Source of the DNA: Tuctoria greenei
Lineage: Eukaryota > Streptophyta > Magnoliopsida > Poales > Poaceae
Direction of reading: 5' to 3'
Assembly: GCA_036927565.1 (NCBI GenBank)
Contig: JAYESD010000009.1
Span: 165,562,929 to 165,626,928, forward strand
DNA: 64,000 nt
Part shown: piece after piece, positions 55,541-64,000 of the stretch
Layout of the letters: every line of letters starts with the position of its first letter
How positions within the stretch are numbered: position 1 is the stretch's first letter
The notes under the pieces: generated by a model
What the model was told of the DNA's origin: nothing
What the model saw: only the letters and a program-made list of their open reading frames with translations
The model's database searches: none
Program-made: the position numbers and the translations under genes

Positions 55541-57196
55541 TGAAAGTGCATCTAGGTTCCCCGTGGGTTTTGGATGATTGATGACGACAAATTAAGTCGC
55601 TAATGAGCTCAAGTGATCTTAGCACAGGTGTGGACTCGATCGGAGACGCAAACCCTCAAAAAGGAAAAGGAAGGAAACGGAGTCAACTCGAAGCGTGGAA
55701 ACTAGGGTTTCTAGCGTGTTGAGTTAGACTAGCCGTAGAAATAGGAGGGTGCGTGTGTAAAGTGCATTGAGATCAAGTTTGGGAGCTCAAAGTGGTTTAG
55801 AGGTCAAACCTATGAAAGAAATGAGTGAATGAGTGGTCTGGCCGTAGGGCCGGACTAGTCCGTGCAGGAGGCCGGACTAGTCCGCCCCTGGCCGGCCAAG
55901 TCCGTTGTCGGCCGGATCAGAAGTGTCTGACTGAGATCGGACTAGTCCGTTTGTGACCGGACTAGTCCGGGTAGCTGTGAGTGGGTTTTGGGGATGAAGT
56001 CCCAAAATCACGGACTTGTCCGTTTTGGACCGGACCAAGAGGTCCTGAGTGAGAACGGACTAGTCCGCCCGTGGGGCCGGACTAGTCCGGGTTGGCTAGG
56101 AAAAGGTGCTTCTGTGGCTAAGTCTGGGAGGACCGGACTAGTCCGCCCTAGGGGCCGGACTAGTCCATGGTCCTCAGACTAGTCCGTTTTCACACGGAGC
56201 AGAAGGCTCTGTGTGAGATCGGAATAGTCCGGTGTTGACCGGACTAGTCCGTTCTGGAAGTGACCGTTTGAATTTGAAGTTTGGCGGGTAGCGTGACGAT
56301 AGTGTGTCAGCTGTCGGGACCTGACAAAGGGGTCAGTGGTCCCCTAGGCCGGACTAGTCCGGGCCAGTGGCCGGACTAGTCCGCCCTTTTGCTGAAGTCA
56401 GCAGATTGGGCTTGGGACCCCTATAAAAAGGGGACCCCCGGCCTCATTTCGAATACCTTTGGAAAAACTCAAACCCTAGCGCCGCCACAGCCAACTTGGA
56501 GCACTCCTAAGCCTCTTTCTTGCCAACTTTCCCTCTAAAACTAATTCTTGAGTGGATTAGGGTTTAGTGTGGTGGAGAAGAGGAAGAACATCGCGCTTGT
56601 GCTCCCGGTTTGATCTCTTGCACTCATTGAGTCTTTGTGGGCTGTGTGTTGAGTGTGTTGTGCGTTGTTGATCATCTTTGTGGTGTGGGAGCCTCAGATT
56701 GTGAGAAGCCCCAACGAACTTTGTAATCGCTTTTGAGATAGTGGAGAACCAAGTTAGGCCCGTGCGGTAAACTTGGTGAGGGAAGGGTTGGTGAACCCGG
56801 TCCTTTGTGGACTCCTCAACGGGGACGTAGATTCTTGTGTAGAATCGAACCTCGGGATAAAACTCCTTGTGTCTCCGTGTTCTTCGCATTTTGCTTATCG
56901 CTTACTTTGTTCTAGGGTTGCTCGTCTTGTCTTGTGCCTCACATTGCTTAATCTTGTTAAAACTTGACTCACTCTTGTGTTGATAGTTTCTAAACTTGCC
57001 TTAAATATATCCTCTCTTGTAGCCTCGAGAAAATCCCCTAAAACTTGCTAGAAACACTTTTTAGGGTTCTTCACGCAGGCTGACCGGACTAGTCCGCCCC
57101 CAGACCGGACTAGTCCGCCCCCTGCGATTTAATCTCGTTTTATTAAGTCATTTGCAGGTCGATTAGCCTATTCACCCCCCCTCTAGGCAACTTTCA
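55541..57196 (+). repeat. 3' LTR of element D
   Basis: 1656 bp, about 99.3% identical to the 5' LTR by my count. One palindrome is lost (GGAATAGTCC near 56221) and one variant restored (GGACTAGTCC near 56157). Confidence 0.95.
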
Positions 57197-57201
57197 GTTA
57201 C

Positions 57202-58010
57202 AAAGATCTCAAAGGAAAGTCATCTATTTGGTTTGAATATCCTCAGAGGTCCACATGTCAGACATAACCGGACCTGCTTCTCCAACATGGTTAATCCCTG
57301 GGTCGCCACGTGTACAACTAAACCGGAGCTACCGCCCACAAGGGGGAAGCTCCGGGCCACGTACCAAAACGGCACCTCCGGACTTAACCCCAGACCGAGA
57401 GAAGCTCCGGACCTGACACGTGTCTGGTAGCCCCGGAGCTACCTGTTTCCCACAGCAAGCTCCGGAGCTGCCACGTGTCCAATCGTCGGACCTTCAGCTT
57501 CTAACCTCCGGAAGACCTTGTAACGGCTCCAGATCTTCAAAGGAGAGCCAAGGACTTCAAGACCCGATTAAGTGTCATTAATGCCATATTAATGACACTT
57601 AAATGGACAATCTTAACACCAGTAATGGTGCTGCCAAAGCCCGTTACAGGGTCATTAAGAGCAATTAAGCGTGTATCAATATTAGTAACCGCCGGGGCCA
57701 CATGTCGGGCCAGGCTAACTTGTAACGGCCTGCCCTTGTACTATAAAAAGATAGGCCGACGATACACGCGGAGGTTCACGAACGAACTCACGCACCCCAT
57801 ACACTCGTGGCAAGCTCATACTGCTAATACAACACCAACACACCCGTGGAGTAGGGTATTACGCTCAGGCGGCCCGAACCACGTAAATTCTTGTGTCTCC
57901 TGTGTCAAACTCCTACTCACCTTCTTGAATCTCCGCGCGCCCACACCGAACATCAAACTCCCCTATCACTTTAGTAGTGTAGGGAGATCTGCCGGCTCCA
58001 ACCGCCGACA
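57202..58010 (+). repeat. 3' LTR of element C, right part
   Basis: Resumes C's LTR (AAAGATCTCAAAGG...) after D's second GTTAC and ends ACCGCCGACA at 58010, followed by the CCGCT duplication. It includes the TATA-hairpin region (about 57726-57758); one hairpin arm is mutated here. Confidence 0.92.
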
Positions 58011-58015
58011 CCGCT

Positions 58016-59226
58016 GCCATTGGCAGTAGCTCCGGCTTTGGAGGTGGACTGACCAGCCTCCGCAGCAGGTTTGGAGTGCATCTCACAACCCTCTGCAGCT
58101 CTGTCACATTCGTCGGCCAAGCTGAAGAGCTCCTTGACGCTGCTGAGATTTTTAGTTGTCAGCTTCTCCAGCATCTTCTTGTTTCGAACACCCTATCGGA
58201 ACGCAACAAGACGGAAGCATTGGAGATAGAAGGGATGATGTTCCGTACCTGAGAAAATCGTTGAATGAATGATTGCATCGACTCTCTCGACTTCTGATGT
58301 ATGGCGAACAAGTCCATCTCGGTGTCAGGCCAGGTGTATGAGCTCTCGAAGTTGGCGATGAACTGGCGACAGAGTTCCTCCCAACTGTAGATGGAGTTAG
58401 GAGGTAAACTCATGAACTAGGACCTTGCAGTCCTGGTCAAGTCCGTAAGGAAGTAGTTGGCCATGACGACCTCATTTCCTCCAGCCGCGAGGATGGCAGT
58501 GGAGTAAATCAGAAGAAACTTGACGGGGTTGACAGTCCGATCATATTTCTCCAGCGAATGAGTCCGGAACTTGGATGGCATCTCCACCATGCGAAGATGC
58601 ATGGCAATAGCCGAACAGCCGCCCCCAACTCATAGAGGAGAAGGGTTTTCCTGAGCAAGTCGCCTCTCGCGAGCACGCTCGATGTTGACACGACCGTCCT
58701 GTCTCATGTATCGGTGGTCAAGCTCCTACCGGAGGTCTTGCGTCGGGAGCCTTGACGCCGTATGAGTGCGTCGATCCCCGAAGGACAGTGACGTCACTTG
58801 TTGGGAGGGCGCATGTCTCCTGAGCTGCGACGCCTGAGGACCAAGTCTACCAAACAAGGTCTTGTTTTGAGAAGGTGTTTGCACCGCATGGGGAAGACCT
58901 TGGTTGCTGATCGCATTGGCTGCAGTTTCAACCAAATGCTCAACATCAGCACACCATTGTTCCAGCGCGGCCGGAGGAGCTTCTGGCGCTGGAGGATGTT
59001 GAAGTAGAGTCTGTGCTGTGTTGAGCACGTTCTCCGGATTGTTTGTTGATGCAGTGAACGACGTGAATACACTATCCAGTTGTCTAGCATTGTTTGCTAG
59101 AGCAGGTGGTGGGAGTGGTGCGATGCCCGCCGGAACAACGTTGGCTGGCTGTTGCACATTGGAGGGATTTCCCCCAACGGGTTACACAGTCGGTCCATTG
59201 GATGAAGCGGGGGCGGAGTTCACCAT
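58016..59226 (-). pseudogene. Element B gag, N-terminal part
   Basis: ATG at 59224-59226, with a TAA about 14 codons in, shared with B'. It has the gag leader (NNARQLDSVFTSF), the gag domain (SIYSWEELCRQFIANFESSYT) and SVKELFSLADECDRAAEG. At 58016 it meets the C insertion; the frame resumes at 32778. Additional stops and frameshifts are present. Confidence 0.88.
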
Positions 59227-59277
59227 ATTGAGATCTTGAAAAGCTAAGCACCCTACCTGGCGTGCCAAATTTCAAAG

Positions 59278-60099
59278 TGTGCACTAGGACACTTTCTCCG
59301 GTACTACTAAGAAGTAGTCCGCGAAGGTTCGTATTCGGTTGGGACGCTAGTCAAGATCAAGAATAGATGGTGACATATGGGATTTTACGTGGTTCGAGTT
59401 GCCTGAGCATAATATCCTACTCCACGAGGTGTGTGTTGATTGTATGAGCCAATGTGAGCTTGAGTTGTATGTGTCTGAGATGACTTGCCGTTTACCGTGC
59501 AGCAGAACCTTTTTATATGCTAAGGATTGGCTTTTCCCGACACGTGGTCCTGGCTATGTTAAACCCCCCTATACACGATCTATGGTATTAAAGGTGGTTA
59601 ATAGTGTGATAACGTGCCTTAACAGCAGCGTTACTGGTCTTAATGATCTTCTGATCGTGTTTCATTAACATATCAATAATGACACATTAGCTAGATCTTG
59701 TAACGCCCAATTGACAACTCTTGAATGTCCGCGCCATTGGAGATCCCACAATCTTCCTGTTGTCGACTTAGGTCCGGGTGCATGACACGTGGCAGGTCCG
59801 GAGCTCCCCTCTACTGGGGGATAGGTCCGGTGCTACTGGACACGTGACAGTAGCGGACCTTCCCTGAGGAGGGAGGTAGGTCCAGCCCTGCGGGACACGT
59901 AGTAGCACCCGAACTACCCAAACGAGGGAGGCAGGTCCGACTCTTTTGGACACATGACAACGCCGAAGCCACCCTAAGGAGAGATGCAGATCCGGTACTG
60001 CAGAACACGTATCTCTTTTGGACGTCAGCCACCTGGATATAGGAACTCCGCGACTCTGTTTACGGTACTAAGGGGTACCTAGTACGCAGGGTACCGACA
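59278..60099 (-). repeat. 5' LTR of element B
   Basis: 822 bp, TGTCGGTACCCTGCG...GTGCACA on the minus strand. TATA box GCATATAAAAAGG at 59508-59520 (minus) with CCAAT just upstream; G-box CACGTG at about 59540. It flanks F-box copy 2 exactly as the B' LTR flanks F-box copy 1 (GTCACAGTGC follows in both). Confidence 0.85.
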
Positions 60100-60783
60100 G
60101 TCACAGTGCAATGCTTCTGCAGGTGAAGAATGTTTTGCAAATAGTAGTCTGGCTGCTACTATTATGGTGAATTACAACTTGTGTGTTGTATCTAGTATCG
60201 TCATGTAAATACCAGGCAAAGTTTTGCTTGTTACTGCAACCAGTAGCAGCTATATGCGTACTTAGCTCGGTATAGACAACACCAAATCGACTTGCATCAG
60301 GATATACTTGTGCCGGTATAGCGCTTGAAAATAAATCATCTGAACCGTCCCTGTGCAAATTAAGTTTCTTTAGTCAACACATCGACACAAAAGCGTAATT
60401 CAGCAGGACTACCGAACCCCAGCACCACAAAGTACATCCTGGTAATTAACTTTAAAGGCGTAATTCAACAGAACTATCAAAAAGGCTCAAGATCCAACAT
60501 AAAATAAATAGTCTACTACAGATTCAGATTCCTTTTACAGAACTTCCCTTCAATAAAGGAAGCAAAAAACTGAGATACCGTAAATGGCATCTGCTGGTGT
60601 TGTCTTGGAATCTTGTCCAGGTAAAAAGACTGATCTCTTCCAAAAAGTTTATCGCTTTGTAGTTCAAAAATAAACTACAAAGTGACAAACTTTTTGAAAT
60701 GGATGAAATATTATTTTGAAGTTGCTACTGTGTTAGCACACACTTCACGGGATGTTGCTCTAAGACCCTATGCTAAATAAGTA
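60100..60783. other. F-box copy 2 3' flank, no gene seen
   Basis: Duplicate of 1295-1980 with scattered substitutions, including the MITE-type hairpin near 60640-60695. No gene or transposon beyond that is evident. Confidence 0.5.
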
Positions 60784-60884
60784 CTCCCTCATTCCTACAA
60801 TAATTGTCGTTTTGGACAAGATTTCTAGTTCAAAATGAACTAAAAGTCTTATCCAAAACAACAATTATTGTGGGAAGGAGGGAG
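60784..60884. mobile_element. Stowaway MITE 1 (copy 2)
   Basis: 101 bp with CTCCCTCATTCCTACAATAA ends, flanked by TA. Orthologue of 1981-2081. Confidence 0.85.
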
Positions 60885-60930
60885 TAATCTATTATGCTCC
60901 AACATAGCACCAATGATAACATAGAAATTA

Positions 60931-61031
60931 CTACCTCTGTTTTTTAATAATTGTCGTTTCTGACATTGTAATGAACTAGAAATAAATTGTTGTGTGGTGT
61001 CCGAGCGACATTTAAAATGAGACAGGGGTAG
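60931..61031. mobile_element. Stowaway-like MITE 2 (copy 2)
   Basis: 101 bp, flanked by TA. Orthologue of 2128-2228. Confidence 0.7.
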
Positions 61032-61173
61032 TAAAATACAATAACTTAGACACGTACGAGTCTCAAACACTAATTATATATCATCCAAACTTTGAAAAAA
61101 AACAATTTCTAGTTTCTTGATTCAAACAAAGCAACACCATAACATTCTCTCACACAAGGAATGGATCCCCATC

Positions 61174-62486
61174 TTAAATGAGGGATGGTGTGATCCAGAT
61201 TGGAGGTGGCCAGTTGAGCAATGGATTTTTGGTAAAATGTACATCATCAAGACTATCGAGTTTCTTCGTTTCGAAATTCCATATGCCCACATCCCGAGAA
61301 CCAAACATGTTTGCACCAATATGTTCCTCCTCGTCATCTGTTAAGTACAAGCAATTTGGGTTGAGTCTTGGAAAATCTTCGGTTGAAACCAAGGTCGGGA
61401 AATTGAAACCAAGAAACAGAGTGTGCCCTCGTAAGTCTGAGCATGCTATTTTCACAAGCTTTTCATTATGAACATCGACCTTGTAAAGTTCAATTTTATA
61501 TGTGTGGCCCTCTTGCGACGGATCAATAACTTCATCAGCATATTCTTCAGGAACATGTAGAGGGGTATCCCGTGTTCGAAGTTCCGTATATCTCCAGACA
61601 TGCAATATATCACCCCAGGGAGCAAAGACGGCGTAACATGTAGGACTCATGTTTAAGAGCCCGATGACCTTCCTTGCTACCGGCGTATCACCACTGTTCA
61701 GATCAAATGCGTGGATGGAACAATTTGTGGATACAACATAGAACATACCATCCTTCTTGTTATATGTAGCAGTGCTATAGTCGCAATCCCATGGGACTGT
61801 TTCGTTCCGAGTGATGAGTGTCCAGCGGTTGTCTCCCACACGAGCAAAGGACATCTGCCCTAAGGGCTTGTGCAGGAGGAGGACGATGCACTCGGTGCCG
61901 GCAGAAGGCCTGCAAGAGAGATAAACCCGGTGATAGAGGTACATACGTAGCTCCCGCTGGGTATAGGCATCAGGAGTGTCCATGTCCCACTTATCAAAGA
62001 GATTGTAGGCAGGCCGGCCCTGGTCGTCGGTGGTGCAATCAACGTGGTAGAGCCCTTTGATCGGCGGGAGATCCACCTGGGCCCGGTGAGCGGATTGAAC
62101 GCCTGCAGGTTGGACGCCTCGTCCGCAGCAACAATCCAGCCGTGGCCCGAGCCAATCACATAGCGCCTTCGGAACGTGGGCAGGCGGACCTTGAAGGCCG
62201 TGCCGGCGGCGGGGCTGTACAAGCAAGCAGTGTCATCGTCATCGCCGGCACATGAGTAAAGCAGACACGGTGATGCGTCCTTGATCGGGATGCGGATGCT
62301 GCGGACGTTGGACTGGGCGGCGCGCCACGAGGTGCAGACGGCTCCAGCGTGGAACAGGTCTGGGATGTCGAGGAGATACATCACTGTCACTATCATGTCC
62401 TCGGGAAGGCTGGACCAGTCGGGGTGGACGGCCACGTTGGTAGCTGCCGCGGCCTTCTCATCCTCCGTCAGATTCTCGGCCAGCAT
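61174..62486 (-). pseudogene. F-box / DUF295 gene, copy 2 (frameshifted)
   Basis: Nearly identical to the gene at 2372-3685. The conserved ATG is at 62484-62486. A one-base loss near 62082-62086 (copy 1 GGGCCCCCGTGAG, copy 2 GGGCCCGGTGAG) shifts the frame after LQAFNPLTG, so the F-box half (to about 61860) and the DUF295 half (61174 to about 62085) are in different frames. The N-terminal Ala/Glu-rich stretch just before the ATG is longer than in copy 1. A short F-box-only protein could still be made. Two changes next to each other at the break could also reflect gene conversion or assembly error. Confidence 0.8.
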
Positions 62487-62842
62487 CGCAGCCGCCGCGG
62501 CGTCCTCCTCAGCCAGCTCTGCAGCAGCCGCGGCTTCCTTGGCAGCCACGTACCGACGCGAAAGGTCGATCTTGAGCGCGATTCCGGGGTCGATCTCGGC
62601 GATGGTAGAGACGGGCGGCGGGACCTCTCGCGTTCGCTCGGGATGTCCTTAATTCGTAGGCATCGAAGTTGATCCCCGTGTTCTGCTCTGCTGGTCCTCG
62701 AACGGCGCTGTTCTTAATTCGTTTTGGTGTAATAATCTCGATGATAGGTGGACACGCACACGGCACGGGCTCAAAATCTACTGTACATATCTCTCTGTGG
62801 TTTTGCCACGGGTTTTGTCGGAGACGGACTCCTGTCCTAAAC
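62487..62842. promoter_or_regulatory. 5' flank of F-box copy 2
   Basis: Homologous to 3686-3958, with indels (extra Ala/Glu-coding triplets and a segment around CTCGCGTTCGCTCGG). Homology ends at about 62841, where the LINE poly(A) begins. Confidence 0.45.
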
Positions 62843-63358
62843 TTTTTTTTTTGAAAAGGGTAGGAGAGCTACCCCATTTCATTAAGCAGGATAGAAATAA
62901 AAACATTACATCCTAAGGTACATAAGTCCAACTCGGAGCAGAGCTTCAGACCGAGAGCTAGCGGAGGCATACCTCGCAGCTAGACAGGTTAAAGCAAAAG
63001 GGGCACCAGACCAACCTAGTTTTCAAAGAACTGCCGTACATGCTCTACTACGATATGAGCTACCTCCCTGGAGTTGGAAGATTTCTGTTGAAAGATTCTC
63101 TGATTTCTTTCCTTCCAGATGTACCCCCAAAAGAACAGGATTATGCCGACTTTCTTTCTTCTGAGCTGTCTGGTACTGCTCGATACGAGATCAAGTGTGT
63201 GCTGGGCATTCCGTAGTAGAGCAACAGGCAGGTCTATTCTCCCTTGCAGCTTGTCCCTGACTAATATCCAGCTTTCCTTGGTGAAGACACATTCAATAAG
63301 CAAATGGGTGATGTCCTCTAAATGTTGCGAGCAAAGGGCACAGTTCGGATCAGCTTCC
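62843..63358 (-). mobile_element. LINE (L1-type non-LTR retrotransposon), 3' end
   Basis: On the minus strand it encodes the C-terminus of a LINE reverse transcriptase: the zf-RVT finger (DPNCALCSQHLEDITHLLIEC), then IWKERNQRIFQQK, ending at 63016. A short 3' UTR and a poly(A) tail follow (T run at 62843-62852 on the plus strand). The 5' part is missing here. The left-hand copia LTR appears to interrupt it, so more LINE may lie beyond the window. It inserted 5' of F-box copy 2 after the duplication. Confidence 0.82.
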
Positions 63359-63946
63359 TGTAAAATCTTAGGGTGCTTAGGATCAATGCTAGGAACTCCT
63401 AATTAGTAATGCTTAGACTTAATCTATTCAGGACAAACAATCTTAATGACAATTTCATATTCATCTAATCACTTAGACTAATTATTTAGCAATTCATTAA
63501 AGAAACAGTGCGTGTATGATCCAGAACACAATAGAAAGATTAGGAAGAAAGGGATTAGGGTTACCTTCAGAGGGTCCACTTGATGCCATTGGGCTCAAGT
63601 GGATGCTTGCTGGAGAGATGTCGTCGCAGGGAGTTCGTCGATGCAGGAAGAACGTCGACGCGGTGGCAGCTGAACGCAACGAAGGTGGCGGCGATGAAGG
63701 ATTAGATTAGTTGTGGCGGGGGCCTCTGGGAAACGTGTGCGCATAGGTGTTCACGCCCTGAGGTCCCCCTGGGACTTATAGAGCGCGCACCAGGTGGGGG
63801 GGGCGCAACAGAACGAGTCTGTTATGCCCCCTCCGGAGGTATCGCTCGTAGCTGATGGTGACTCAGGCGTGGGTTGTTGCCCCACGCCCGTTCCTTACGG
63901 GAGATAGATACGGGGTACCCGGTTGTACCGGGATCACCCTCTAACA
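63359..63946 (-). repeat. 3' LTR of a copia-type element running off the window
   Basis: On the minus strand it starts TGTTAGAGGGTGATCCC, right after a polypurine tract, AAGGGGGAGAA, and probably ends GATTTTACA at 63359. Its inner part contains a hairpin, GGCGTGGG-TTGTTG-CCCCACGCC (about 63871-63893). The internal region lies beyond 64000. The left boundary is inferred from a TG and from the LINE coding frame stopping making sense there. Confidence 0.65.
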
Positions 63947-63957
63947 TTCTCCCCCTT
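63947..63957 (-). other. Polypurine tract of the right-edge copia element
   Basis: The minus strand reads AAGGGGGAGAA directly before TGTTAG. 63958-64000 is the 3' untranslated part of that element. Confidence 0.7.
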
Positions 63958-64000
63958 GATCTCGGGACAACTTATTTCTAACTTACTTAGCTTATTCTTA

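Larger units (their letters stand above)
44956..57196 (+). mobile_element. Element D: young Ty1/copia retrotransposon (SIRE/Maximus-like)
   Basis: A 12,241-bp element with two 1656-bp LTRs (44956-46611 and 55541-57196). I counted about 11 differences between them. Perfect target duplication GTTAC (44951-44955 and 57197-57201). Order: LTR, tRNA-iMet primer site, long gag with a CCHC knuckle, protease-integrase-RT-RNase H, a noncoding region with palindromes, an extra 595-codon ORF, a 159-bp tandem repeat, polypurine tract, LTR. Protease-integrase-RT order defines copia; the long LTRs, extended gag and extra downstream ORF suggest the SIRE/Maximus lineage. Two nonsense codons in pol make it defective despite its youth. 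Confidence 0.93.
32784..58010 (+). mobile_element. Element C: Tat-type Ty3/gypsy retrotransposon interrupted by D
   Basis: A plus-strand element inserted in B's gag, with perfect target duplication CCGCT (32779-32783 and 58011-58015). The 5' LTR is 32784-33630 (847 bp). The 3' LTR is 44918-44955 plus 57202-58010 (847 bp once D and one target copy are removed). Without D the element is about 12,981 bp. Architecture and sequence are close to A: gag-protease, UAG, pol, spacer, reverse-strand spliced gene, polypurine tract, LTR. Private breaks make it defective. Confidence 0.93.
6059..60099 (-). mobile_element. Element B: old Tat-type Ty3/gypsy retrotransposon, split by nested insertions
   Basis: A minus-strand element with 5' LTR at 59278-60099 and 3' LTR at 6059-6897. 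Its internal DNA is split into 6898-8158, 21166-25411, 28412-32783 and 58016-59277 by elements A, X and C. Each junction closes exactly when the insert and one target copy are removed; across C, for example, the lysine-rich gag coding region resumes in frame. Possible target duplications are CTCAC (6046-6050) and GTCAC (60100-60104), a 4-of-5 match, and the left LTR edge is uncertain by about 8 bp. The LTRs differ by more than 10%, so this is the oldest element here. All coding parts are broken. Confidence 0.88.

Overview
The window is plant nuclear DNA, almost certainly from a grass. About 90% of it is nested transposable elements, flanked by two copies of one tandemly duplicated F-box gene. 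I call it a grass from the Stowaway MITEs, the Tat-lineage Ty3/gypsy elements, the SIRE/Maximus-like copia element and the GC-rich F-box/DUF295 coding style. I cannot name the species.

Layout, left to right. (1) 1-1294: gag N-terminus and 5' LTR of a minus-strand Ty3/gypsy copy, called B'. (2) 1295-3685: three small Stowaway-type MITEs or MITE remnants and an apparently intact minus-strand F-box/DUF295 gene (copy 1). (3) 4307-5909: a non-autonomous hAT-like element with a perfect 8-bp target duplication. (4) 6059-60099: an old minus-strand Tat-type Ty3/gypsy element, B, which has been opened by four later insertions. These are element A (8159-21160, same superfamily, minus strand, TSD ATATT), element X (25412-28406, a solo LTR, TSD ACGAG), element C (32784-58010, plus strand, close relative of A, TSD CCGCT), and element D (44956-57196, a young Ty1/copia element inside C's 3' LTR, TSD GTTAC). 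(5) 60100-62840: a second copy of the MITE + F-box block, with a frameshifted F-box gene. (6) 62843-63358: the 3' end of an L1-type LINE. (7) 63359-63946: the 3' LTR of a copia element that continues beyond the window.

Relative ages read by eye. B's two LTRs differ by more than 10%. The B'/B 5'-LTR pair and the LTR pairs of A and C differ by roughly 3-6% in the stretches I compared. D's LTRs differ at about 11 of 1656 positions. So B came first, the F-box block with B's 5' end was later duplicated in tandem, A and C inserted at roughly comparable times, and D is recent. Every element is coding-defective, each with its own stops or frameshifts.

The most interesting biology lies in the Tat-type family (A, B, C). 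Each copy carries, downstream of pol and on the opposite strand, a two-exon gene with a 78-79 bp GT-AG intron at the same place. It encodes a gypsy-type 'putative transposon' domain, an acidic Pro/Glu/Ala/Val region and a coiled coil. Each copy also keeps an in-frame UAG between the protease and reverse transcriptase parts of its polyprotein, and a palindromic repeat insert between the RT and RNase H domains. Element D carries a dense array of the palindrome GGACTAGTCC in its LTRs, and again upstream of an intact extra ORF. I saw no tRNA, rRNA, CRISPR or prokaryotic features.
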